The notes beneath the pieces are model-generated. The model did no database searches. It was not told the DNA's origin and saw only the letters and a program-made list of their open reading frames with translations. From contig JAFMAW010000048.1 of assembly GCA_029784795.1 (NCBI GenBank), positions 1 to 6,454 of the forward strand: a DNA stretch of 6,454 nt, read 5' to 3'. The DNA comes from Nitrososphaerota archaeon. GTDB lineage: Archaea; Thermoproteota; Nitrososphaeria; Nitrososphaerales; UBA183. This document shows, piece by piece, positions 1-6,134 of the stretch; the stretch's first letter is position 1; each line of letters starts with the position of its first letter. A program made the translations under genes and the position numbers.

Positions 1-563
1 CCGAGACGTACCGGAACAGGTCGCCGGCGATGTCGTCTGCCTCTCCCTGGAAGGCGAAGTCGATCTTGTTCCTTTCGAGCTCCTCGGGGCGGACGGTAAG
101 CTCCCACACCCCTGGGCCCCCTACTAGGAGCTTCGCCTTCTTTCCAGCCCGCGCCTTGTTGATCCTGCCGAGGAGGGACTCGAACTCCCTCTGTACGTAG
201 GCGGACGCCCTTCTCGAAGAACACGGCGTATGACATGGTCAGCGGCCCCAGGCCGAGCGGGTCCATGGTCGAGACGCCGATCACTTCGGTGTCATCATCG
301 ACGAACTTGGAGATGTGGTCCTCGTGGGCTACGACCACTTCATCCCTGGCGGAGTCCCTGAGCAGGGCGGCCTCCAGTTTCCTGATGGCATAGGGGGCGA
401 GCGCCGCCCTCCCTTCCGTGTCCGGCGGAGGCGGACCCTTCAGGAAGGAGTAGATGGCACCAGGGAGGGCGTCAGTGGGCGCGCTGGCTAGGAAGTCGAG
501 CAGGGGGACGCTTCTGTAGGTGCGAGAGAGGGTCGTGTCCGACACAAGTACGATCCGGGCCAT
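1..563 (-). CDS. B12-binding-type radical SAM protein, N-terminal part, frameshifted and cut by window edge
   Basis: The ATG at 563-561 opens 119 codons (to 207) whose protein resembles the N-terminal domain of the archaeal B12-binding/radical SAM family typified by MJ0865. Visible family-like blocks are LLDFLASAP (21-29), APYAIRKLEAALL (56-68), VVVAHEDHISKF (77-87) and GVSTMDPLGLGP (96-107). After EKG (117-119) the similarity jumps to another frame beginning at 205, giving 68 further residues with LLVGGPGVWEL and AFQGEADDIAG, typical of the Rossmann-like cobalamin-type domain. One extra base around 206-210 explains the switch. The original frame stays open to the edge, so the break is inferred from protein character, not from a stop. 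The radical SAM CxxxCxxC motif would lie outside the window, so the enzymatic class is inferred. The substrate is unknown. A TGA lies in frame at 575-573, just upstream of the ATG, so no longer start is possible. The gene appears to have its own promoter. Confidence 0.72.
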   Translation of the reverse strand, partial: MARIVLVSDTTLSRTYRSVPLLDFLASAPTDALPGAIYSFLKGPPPPDTEGRAALAPYAIRKLEAALLRDSARDEVVVAHEDHISKFVDDDTEVIGVSTMDPLGLGPLTMSYAVFFEKGVRLRTEGVRVPPRQDQQGAGWKEGEAPSRGPRGVGAYRPPRGARKEQDRLRLPGRGRRHRRRPVPVRL

Positions 564-593
564 ATCCGCACATCAGGAAAGTGGTGACGGTGG

Positions 594-602
594 TTAAAAA
601 AT
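594..602 (-). promoter_or_regulatory. TATA-like box of the radical SAM gene (may also act as T-tract terminator)
   Basis: The minus strand reads ATTTTTTAA, the only strongly AT-rich patch in the 141-bp gap between the epimerase stop (705) and the ATG at 563. Its centre is about 35 nt from that ATG, giving a start site about 10 nt before the codon and hence a very short leader, as is common in archaea. The run of six T could also end transcripts of the upstream operon, since archaeal terminators are T-tracts. The rest of the gap (603-704) shows only a small CTCTC-A-GAGAG palindrome at about 620-630 and no gene. Confidence 0.45.
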
Positions 603-704
603 CCTACAGGTAGTTGCGCTCTCAGAGAGGTCCCTTGGCGGCATGCGTCCCTGCGCTTGTGCACTACGAAGAGCACTGGGCCTGGCGCGAATCCCCCGAC
701 CGGC

Positions 705-1562
705 TTAGCCCGCAGTGTCCCGCCAGCTGTGTTCGGGAACGAAACCAAGCACCCTCCTCGCCTTCTCGATCGAGAGGAGGGTCTCGTTCCCCTCAAGCCT
801 CTTCTTCCTGGGGACGTTGGGGAAGACCTTGCCCAGCAGTTCATCGTCGCCAGAAGTCATCACCGTGTCAGCGTTTGCGATTATGAAAACTTCCGCGCCC
901 CGGATTTTCGCCTCGAGGGCCCTGCGTACCGCCTGGGCGGCATCCCTGACGTCGATGTACCCCCAGAGGTTCCACTTGCGGAGCGCCGGGTCGCCCTGGA
1001 AGTCCCTGAAGAGCTCATAGTCCCCGGGCTCGATTATGTTCGAGAAGCGGAGGCCCACTATCTTCAGCTCAGGGTCCCACCTGCAGTACTGCTCGGCGAT
1101 TCTTTCGCCCACAATCTTGCTCAGCGAGTAGGCGCTCTCGGGCCTCCCGGCGTACTCCTCGTCCACAGGCACATAGGGAGGCGGGACATCGAATGGGAGG
1201 CCCAGGACTGTCTCACTGGATGCCCACACCAGGTTCTTGATTCCGAGCCTGGCCGAGGCCTCGAACACGTTGTAGGTGCTCATCACGTTGTTCTCGAAGG
1301 TCACGGAGTTGGTGAACAGCCTGGAGTCAGGGATGGCAGCCAGGTGCACCACGCCCTCCACCCCGTGGGGGCCACGCTCAACCGCAGCGAGGGCGTCCAG
1401 GGCCTGGCCGTAGTCAGCGAGGTCGGCCTGTATGGAGGGGCAGAGCTCTTCGGCCGGCCTCGTCCTGTCCACACTGAAGGCTTCGTACCCATGCGCCTTG
1501 AGGTCCCTTATGCAGGCCCTGCCCGCCTTCCCGCTCCCCCCGGTGACCACGACCTTTGCCAT
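705..1562 (-). CDS. NAD(P)-dependent epimerase/dehydratase-like protein (extended SDR)
   Basis: A 285-residue Rossmann-fold oxidoreductase or epimerase of the extended short-chain dehydrogenase family. The N-terminus MAKVVVTGGSGKAG carries the TGxxGxxG dinucleotide motif (7-14). Asp32 at the end of beta-2 suggests NAD preference. DLAD (47-50) and HLAA (73-76) follow. WASSE (113-117) and Y145-S-L-S-K149 form the Ser/Tyr/Lys catalytic set. The C-terminal block ETLLSIEKARRVLGF (260-274) and HSWRD (278-282) is typical of sugar-nucleotide or uronate-type family members. The start at 1562 was chosen because the glycine motif should follow within about ten residues; the frame is open upstream to 1649, but that segment (RGTGTGG...) overlaps the preceding gene and is not family-like. 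The start lies 4 nt after the S12 peptidase stop, so the two are co-transcribed and probably coupled. The substrate cannot be told from sequence: a UDP-sugar epimerase, a uronate dehydrogenase or another aldose oxidoreductase are all possible. Confidence 0.88.
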   Translation of the reverse strand: MAKVVVTGGSGKAGRACIRDLKAHGYEAFSVDRTRPAEELCPSIQADLADYGQALDALAAVERGPHGVEGVVHLAAIPDSRLFTNSVTFENNVMSTYNVFEASARLGIKNLVWASSETVLGLPFDVPPPYVPVDEEYAGRPESAYSLSKIVGERIAEQYCRWDPELKIVGLRFSNIIEPGDYELFRDFQGDPALRKWNLWGYIDVRDAAQAVRRALEAKIRGAEVFIIANADTVMTSGDDELLGKVFPNVPRKKRLEGNETLLSIEKARRVLGFVPEHSWRDTAG

Positions 1563-1566
1563 GCCA

Positions 1567-3009
1567 TCAGCTCGGCCACGTGGTCTCAGCGCGCGGCGCC
1601 ACGGGACCAGACCTCCGGTACCTGTACCTCTCGAAGAATAGCTCCACACCGTGCTGGTCGAGCTTGAAGACTACCTCCATCCTCGCGGCCCCTTCGAGGG
1701 TGAAGAACCGCGCCTCGTCCCCCTCTTCGCCCTCCGGGACCAGTATGATGTTGTTGCCTATGTCCTCCCCCGAAAGCATGAGGAAGCTCCCGACCCTCTT
1801 CACCTCGGCTACGAGCGTGTCCTTGTATGTCCTGTACTGCCCCTCCAGCTTCTTGAGCAGTCCTTCCAGCTTGACTGCCCTAAGCTCGCCCGGGTCGACC
1901 CCGAGCAGTAGGGACACCGCGGACATCCCAAGAAGACCCATGCTGTAGCCGGTGCCGTTCGACAGGAGGACGACTCCTGACCCGATGTCCCGGACATACT
2001 CCATGTCTGAGGTGTAGACGTCCAACGAGCCCCCGTGTCGGACGACCTTGTGCCCGTGGAAGTCTGGGATCACCTGGAACCCGTAGCCATAGGAGTCCCC
2101 CCCATAGTTTTCGATGGGCCACTTCGCGTAGGGCGCCTCCATCTTCGAGAGGGTGTCCATGGAGACCACCCTCTTCCCCCTGAACTCGCCCCCGTTGATT
2201 AGCATGGACACGTAGTTCGAAAGGTCGGCGGCGCAGCTCATGATCCCCCCTGCCGCGTCGCTCCCGTAGGGGACAGGGGTGGGCGTCATCTTCGCGCCTC
2301 TTATGGCGTAGGGGGTGGCTACATCGATGTCTGCCGAGATGTCCGACTTGTGGAGGAAGGTCCTCTTCATTTCCAGCGGCGCCAGGATTTCGGACCTGAG
2401 GTAGTCGAACCAGTGGCGGCCGCTGGCCTTCGAGACTATCTCGCCAAGGAGGACGAACCCCTCGTTGAGGTAGTGCACCTTCTCCCCGGGCCTAGACACG
2501 ACCCAGCCGTCGACGCCGTCCAGGAACGAGGCCATGTCGTCGAGGCTGGCTATGGGGAGCCAGTGGTGGTACTCCCTGAACGCGCTGAACAGGATGACCT
2601 CCAGGGAGCCTAATCCCGGGATCCCGCTTGTGTGGGAGAGCAGGTGGTGGACCTCGACTCCTTCGAAGGCCCTTTGTTTGAGCGGGATGAACTTGGTGAC
2701 CGGGTCGTGGAAGCTCACCTTGCCTGACTCGACGAGCTTGCCGACGGCGAGGGCGACGAACGACTTTGTGACTGAGCCTATGCCGTAGAGGGTCTGCGGG
2801 GTCGCCGGGGTGGCGCCTGCCGCGTCTTTCCACCCGAACCCCCTGGCGTGCACTACCCTCCCGTCCTCCACCACGGCCGCGGACATGCTGGGAATCTTGG
2901 TCTCGCTCATCTTCGCGAAGACTAGGTCGTCGAACCTTCTGGCGTCGAAAGCTACCACGGGAGATGCCAGAGGCCTCAGGTTAAAAGAGGTGCCGCGGTC
3001 GCGCTTCAC
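1567..3009 (-). CDS. S12-family serine peptidase / beta-lactamase fold (CubicO, Pab87-like) with C-terminal beta domain
   Basis: A 480-residue penicillin-binding-protein-like hydrolase. The serine beta-lactamase-fold motifs are in order: S79-V-T-K82 (SxxK nucleophile and base), Y180-L-N182 (YxN), and H325-G-G (the HxG form of the third motif, as in S12 peptidases and esterases rather than the KTG of lactamases). Other family landmarks are HHLLSHTSGIPG (121-132) and AAGGIMS (252-258). Residues about 380-465 form a separate beta-rich domain ending in ELFFERYRYRR, in the place of the lipocalin-like C-terminal domain of Pyrococcus Pab87. No signal peptide or membrane segment is seen, so the protein is probably cytosolic, which argues against antibiotic resistance or wall synthesis. 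The GTG start at 3009 overlaps the dipeptidase TGA (GTGA), indicating coupled translation. A GTG at 2958 (residue 18) is a plausible alternative start because a TATA-like TTTTAA lies 25 nt before it. Peptide or ester hydrolysis is likely; the substrate is not determined. Confidence 0.9.
   Translation of the reverse strand: MKRDRGTSFNLRPLASPVVAFDARRFDDLVFAKMSETKIPSMSAAVVEDGRVVHARGFGWKDAAGATPATPQTLYGIGSVTKSFVALAVGKLVESGKVSFHDPVTKFIPLKQRAFEGVEVHHLLSHTSGIPGLGSLEVILFSAFREYHHWLPIASLDDMASFLDGVDGWVVSRPGEKVHYLNEGFVLLGEIVSKASGRHWFDYLRSEILAPLEMKRTFLHKSDISADIDVATPYAIRGAKMTPTPVPYGSDAAGGIMSCAADLSNYVSMLINGGEFRGKRVVSMDTLSKMEAPYAKWPIENYGGDSYGYGFQVIPDFHGHKVVRHGGSLDVYTSDMEYVRDIGSGVVLLSNGTGYSMGLLGMSAVSLLLGVDPGELRAVKLEGLLKKLEGQYRTYKDTLVAEVKRVGSFLMLSGEDIGNNIILVPEGEEGDEARFFTLEGAARMEVVFKLDQHGVELFFERYRYRRSGPVAPRAETTWPS
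2981..2986 (-). promoter_or_regulatory. Possible internal TATA box for a shorter, leaderless S12 peptidase transcript
   Basis: The minus strand reads TTTTAA inside the first codons of the S12 peptidase gene. Its centre is about 25 nt upstream of an in-frame GTG at 2958-2956, the spacing expected for leaderless archaeal initiation. That start would give a protein beginning MVAFDARRFDDL, which fits the usual N-terminal helix of this family. It could equally be chance, since TTTTAA also encodes Phe-Asn here. Confidence 0.25.
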
Positions 3010-3998
3010 CAGCGAGACGAGCGCTCGAGTATAAACCTGTAGGCATTGCCGTGCATGATCCCATCAGCCTGGTCTGTAGGCACGCCTGCTCCGACCAGGG
3101 CTTTCCTGAACTTCCCCACCCTGGATATGTCGCCCATCCCCTCGGGGGCGCTCGACATGCCCAGGAAGTCGGTCCCCAGGGCTGGCGCGGCAGGGCCGCC
3201 GAGCCTGACGAAGCGCTTGGCATGGTCCACGAGCCGGGCGGCGGTAAATGGGCGGCCTATGCAGCTCCGGATGAAAGTGAGGCCCACAATCCCCCCCCTC
3301 CTCCCGGTCTCGCGTATCAGGTCGTCCGAAATGTTCCTCCGATTGGACTGCACGGCTGCCGAGTCAGAGTGGCTGAAGAAGGGGGAGAGGGCGGCTGCAT
3401 TCAGCACGTCGGACGACGTCCTCGGCGAAGCGTGCGAAAGATCGAGCATCACGCCCAGCTTGTCCGCAAGCGCGACCAGAGCTTCGCCTTCGCCGGTGAG
3501 CCCGTAGTCCTTGGACGAGAGGCACGAGGCCGCGAACTTATTGTCGTAGTTCCAGGTCAGCCCGATGGAGCGGACCCCGAGGTTGAAGAAGACTTCGAGA
3601 TCTTCGGGCTCCCCGAGCGCTTCGCACCCCTCGATGTGGAGGACGATTCCGACCCGATTTCCGAGCGACTCGATGTCCTCCCTGGTCCTGACTATCTTGA
3701 GGTCCTTCGGGTGCATCTTCTCAAGGGCGTAGTATATCTTGATTAGCTCGATGGCGACGTCGCGGGGGGACACGAGGGCGGAAGAGGAGGACCAGTGCCC
3801 GTACATCTCCTCCATCGCGGCTATCTTCCTCAGGTTGAGGCTCCCGAGGAGCGGGAATACGGAGCCCAGGACAAGGGTCATGTCAGCCTTCTTGTACTTT
3901 GGAATGTCCGCCTGGCGGCCCGGCGCATCTTCGGAGAATGGGGTTGCTCCGCCCATCAGATAGTAGTAGCCGATGTCTTCGTGAAGATCCACTACCAT
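3006..3998 (-). CDS. Membrane-dipeptidase family (M19) zinc dipeptidase
   Basis: A 330-residue amidohydrolase-fold metallodipeptidase of peptidase family M19 (renal dipeptidase). Metal ligands can be placed: H6 and D8 in VVDLHED (the usual DxHxD), bridging E123 in LHIEGCEAL, H189 in DLSHAS, H210 in FFSHSDS, and D277 in GTDFLGM. SNRRN (218-222) matches the conserved arginine-asparagine block after the second His, and IMHGNAYRF (314-322) is the usual GxNxxR C-terminal signature with a small change. Length is typical for prokaryotic members. The family cleaves dipeptides and often tolerates a C-terminal D-residue; the exact substrate is unknown. No signal peptide is present, as the metal site begins at residue 6, so it should act in the cytosol. 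The ATG at 3998 is supported by the family start (MxVDxHxD) and by a TATA box 26 nt upstream. It is the first gene of a three-gene operon and overlaps the S12 peptidase by 4 nt. Confidence 0.93.
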   Translation of the reverse strand: MVVDLHEDIGYYYLMGGATPFSEDAPGRQADIPKYKKADMTLVLGSVFPLLGSLNLRKIAAMEEMYGHWSSSSALVSPRDVAIELIKIYYALEKMHPKDLKIVRTREDIESLGNRVGIVLHIEGCEALGEPEDLEVFFNLGVRSIGLTWNYDNKFAASCLSSKDYGLTGEGEALVALADKLGVMLDLSHASPRTSSDVLNAAALSPFFSHSDSAAVQSNRRNISDDLIRETGRRGGIVGLTFIRSCIGRPFTAARLVDHAKRFVRLGGPAAPALGTDFLGMSSAPEGMGDISRVGKFRKALVGAGVPTDQADGIMHGNAYRFILERSSRW

Positions 3999-4020
3999 GG
4001 CTCCAACGGATTTGCCAGCC

Positions 4021-4027
4021 GATATAA
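4021..4027 (-). promoter_or_regulatory. Archaeal TATA box of the dipeptidase operon
   Basis: The minus strand reads TTATATC, centred about 26 nt upstream of the dipeptidase ATG at 3998, so transcription would start at or next to the A of the ATG (a leaderless mRNA). It is an isolated AT-rich element in a GC-rich background and the clearest archaeal promoter in the window. No Shine-Dalgarno sequence precedes this ATG, consistent with leaderless translation. Confidence 0.6.
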
Positions 4028-4165
4028 CTGTCTCTGGCGTTCAGTTGCTTGCGCTTGACGCGCATCCGGGCCCTCCTTGAGGGACGGAACGCGCTTCGTG
4101 GGGCGGCCCCCTGCCCGGCCGGCTGGACGAAGACGAAGGCGACCCGATGAGGGAGCCCCTTGGAC

Positions 4166-4177
4166 CCGTCTAGACGG
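4166..4177. repeat. 12-bp perfect palindrome between helicase stop and dipeptidase operon
   Basis: CCGTCTAGACGG is perfectly self-complementary and begins 10 bp downstream of the helicase stop codon (4187-4189). It could be a small 3'-end structure or a protein-binding site. No T-tract follows, so an intrinsic terminator is not supported. The rest of the 188-bp gap (3999-4186) holds the TATA box at 4021-4027, an SD-like AAGGAGG at 4078-4072, and no convincing gene. Confidence 0.4.
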
Positions 4178-4186
4178 ACGCCCGGG

Positions 4187-6034
4187 CTACCTGCCCCTGA
4201 GGCGGTGCTTCCTTCTGGGGCCCAGTGCGACCACGTCGAAGAGTATCTTCCGGAAGTTGACAGTCACCCCTCGGGCGTAGAACCTGTCTTCGATGATGAG
4301 GTTCCTAAGGTCGTATCCACCCTTCTCGCTGAAGTCGTACCTCTCGAAGGAAAGGGAGTCCGACAGATAGGACTCGAGGAAGGCCGGGTCCGGGTCCGCG
4401 ATGACATCAGGCGGAATCGGGTCTTTCTTCGAGGCGATGAGCAGGTCGTTGAGAGAGTCTCTTGCGGCCCCATAGTTCTTCCAAGCCTCCTCCACAAAGC
4501 GGGGGAAGATGCCGTTGACAGTCATCCTCTCCTTGAATGAGCCGTCAGCGTCTTCTGAGTATCGCTTCAAGAGATGCGCCTTGATGTTGAGCTCGTTGGA
4601 TCGGTCCATCCTGTAGAGGAACTGTCGGGCAGAGTGTTCGTAGTCGACCCTGTAGGCGTGGTTGAGCGAGTCGCCGAAGGCCCCGCAAGCCAGAAAGAAC
4701 CCCGCCATCTCGTAGTCGTTCGAGATGAGGGCGTCCGAGATCAGGTGCGCGAAGTCAGGGTCGTAGGGGATTTCGCTCATCAGCAGGCCCTTCCTGGTGA
4801 TGCCGCGCGGGCTGAGCCTTATCGCCCCGATGTCTGCCAGCCAATCCTCGGCGAACCCCACCTCCTTGTGGTTCACCCTCGACATGAACTCCAGGCTGGA
4901 GAGGCCGAGGCCGTACTTGGACATCAGGAGGACCAGGTCGAACGGGGTCTCGGTTTCAAGGTCCTTGTGGACAGGCGCCGGGTCGATTCTCTTCGGGACG
5001 GGGGTGCTGGTGAGAATGACCGCCCGGCCTGGCTTGAACCGGCCGATCCTCCCCATCATCTGGAGGAGCGAGTTGTTGTCCAGCTTGCCGTATTTGAGGG
5101 TCTTCCGGCCCAGGTTGTCTTTGCTGCTGATGATGTCGTTGAATATCAGCGCGTTGTCCACGTAGATGTTGACGGACGAGGCGATGACATTGGTGGCGAA
5201 GATCCTCAGGTTCCTGTCGCGCTCCGCCCTCCGCTGGATCTTGTTCACTTCGGACCCCTCCAGCCCCCCGTGGATGTACACGCCCCCGTAACTGCCCGCG
5301 TACTTCTCGACCAGCCGCCTCGTGGGTAGGAAGACGAGCCAGGACTCGTCTTTGGGCTGGGCGTACAGGTACCTTGAGAGGGTTTCGAACATGGCGTCGA
5401 GGCTGCGGACCAGCTCCACCTCGAGGCGCACCGGGTACCTCCTGCCGCTGACCGAGTGCAGCTTTGAAATCCCGAGGAAGCGCAGGAACTCCCCTGGGTC
5501 GATGGTGGCGCTCATCACCCTGAACAGGTTCTTCGCCTCCTTCTCGCCCTTCTTCGCAAGGGACATGCAGAGCTCCAGTTGGGAGGTCATCTGATGGCTT
5601 TCGTCGAAGTAGATGGAGGTATCTGTGAGAGAGCGGTCAGCCAGCATCCTGATGAGGACGCCGTCGGTGACAATCTTGATCTTCCCCTCTACGTTGACCT
5701 TCGTGTCCTTCGTTATGATCGCCAAGTCCCCCTTGACCTCCGGGTGCAGCGCCTCGAGGGAGTAGTACAGCGCGTTGCACGAGGCTCTAGACGGTTCCCT
5801 GATGATGACCTGTCGTGACCTCCCCGACCTCTCGAACTCGTGGATTGGGACCACCGTGCTCTTCCCTGTCCCCACCTCCCCAAGGAGTACGAAGTGATCC
5901 GAGAAGTCGATGGAGTCGAGCACCGAGAAGATGGGCAGGTCCGGTGCGGCCTTTGGATCCCGGAGCCCGCTGCTCCCGTCTGACTCTTCTGGGATAACCT
6001 GCTCGAATGTATCGTCCACGCCAGACTCGCTCAA
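4187..6034 (-). CDS. DEAH-type superfamily 2 helicase (HrpA/HrpB-like), divergent
   Basis: A 615-residue protein with a complete SF2 DEAH-box helicase core. Motifs: I GEVGTGKST (52-60), Ia REPSRAS (79-85), Ib TDGVL (123-127), II D144-E-S-H147, III SAT (175-177), IV WLVFLPT (232-238), V IFATNVIASSVNI (278-290), VI Q325-MMGRIGR (325-332). All catalytic residues are kept, although motifs II (DESH for DEAH) and V are atypical. Residues about 395-435 (AEDWLADIGAIR, TRKGLLMSEIPYDP) match the winged-helix/ratchet segment that follows the core in HrpA-like proteins. The last ~170 residues have no recognisable OB fold. The acidic N-terminal 40 residues look disordered. ATP-dependent RNA (possibly DNA) unwinding or remodelling is expected; the target is unknown. 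The first possible start after the upstream TAG is TTG at 6034; GTG at 6019 is an alternative, and no ATG occurs before residue 130. It is separated by 188 bp from the downstream operon and is probably its own unit. Confidence 0.88.
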   Translation of the reverse strand: MSESGVDDTFEQVIPEESDGSSGLRDPKAAPDLPIFSVLDSIDFSDHFVLLGEVGTGKSTVVPIHEFERSGRSRQVIIREPSRASCNALYYSLEALHPEVKGDLAIITKDTKVNVEGKIKIVTDGVLIRMLADRSLTDTSIYFDESHQMTSQLELCMSLAKKGEKEAKNLFRVMSATIDPGEFLRFLGISKLHSVSGRRYPVRLEVELVRSLDAMFETLSRYLYAQPKDESWLVFLPTRRLVEKYAGSYGGVYIHGGLEGSEVNKIQRRAERDRNLRIFATNVIASSVNIYVDNALIFNDIISSKDNLGRKTLKYGKLDNNSLLQMMGRIGRFKPGRAVILTSTPVPKRIDPAPVHKDLETETPFDLVLLMSKYGLGLSSLEFMSRVNHKEVGFAEDWLADIGAIRLSPRGITRKGLLMSEIPYDPDFAHLISDALISNDYEMAGFFLACGAFGDSLNHAYRVDYEHSARQFLYRMDRSNELNIKAHLLKRYSEDADGSFKERMTVNGIFPRFVEEAWKNYGAARDSLNDLLIASKKDPIPPDVIADPDPAFLESYLSDSLSFERYDFSEKGGYDLRNLIIEDRFYARGVTVNFRKILFDVVALGPRRKHRLRGR

Positions 6035-6056
6035 TGCGCTTCTGACTGACCGTCCA

Positions 6057-6078
6057 CTTAGGCCGATTTGAACCTAAG
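6057..6078. repeat. Inverted repeat CTTAGG-N10-CCTAAG upstream of the helicase start
   Basis: Six-bp arms at 6057-6062 and 6073-6078 enclose a 10-bp spacer that holds TTCAAAT on the minus strand (6072-6066). That AT-rich element is about 35 nt from the TTG start at 6034, the same spacing as the TATA-like box of the radical SAM gene. The pair may therefore be a weak promoter framed by an operator-like dyad. The arms are short and the reading is tentative. Confidence 0.3.
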
Positions 6079-6134
6079 GCAGGGGCCGCCCACTGGCAGG
6101 CTCTTCGCGCTCAGCAGGGCTTCCGGAGGTTGCG

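Noticed and set aside
488..844. Minus-strand 118-codon frame spanning the gap between epimerase and radical SAM genes
   Set aside because: It overlaps both neighbours, has Arg/Pro-rich composition and no motif; the TATA-like box at 602-594 lies inside it.
1563..1649. N-terminal extension of the epimerase frame
   Set aside because: It overlaps the S12 peptidase C-terminus and places 29 non-family residues before the dinucleotide-binding strand; the ATG at 1562 fits the family.
657..1667. Long plus-strand open frame of 336 codons
   Set aside because: It lies opposite the epimerase, which has clear family motifs. The plus-strand protein has no recognisable motif and is a product of GC-rich codon bias.
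1567..3009. Antibiotic-resistance beta-lactamase
   Set aside because: HGG replaces KTG, there is no export signal, a C-terminal beta domain is present, and it is coupled to a dipeptidase; a Pab87/CubicO-type hydrolase fits better.
3051..3746. Plus-strand open frame of 231 codons
   Set aside because: It is antisense to the M19 dipeptidase, whose metal ligands are all present; no independent domain was seen.
4144..4200. Possible C/D-box sRNA (GATGA ... CTGA on the plus strand)
   Set aside because: The C box deviates from RTGATGA, internal D'/C' boxes are absent, and it overlaps the helicase 3' end.
4574..5329. Plus-strand open frame of 251 codons
   Set aside because: It is fully antisense to the helicase core, with low-complexity Val/Asp/Arg composition typical of a shadow frame.
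6055..6080. tRNA T-arm-like GGTTCAAATC on the minus strand
   Set aside because: The flanking bases do not form the 5-bp T stem and no acceptor or anticodon arm is present.
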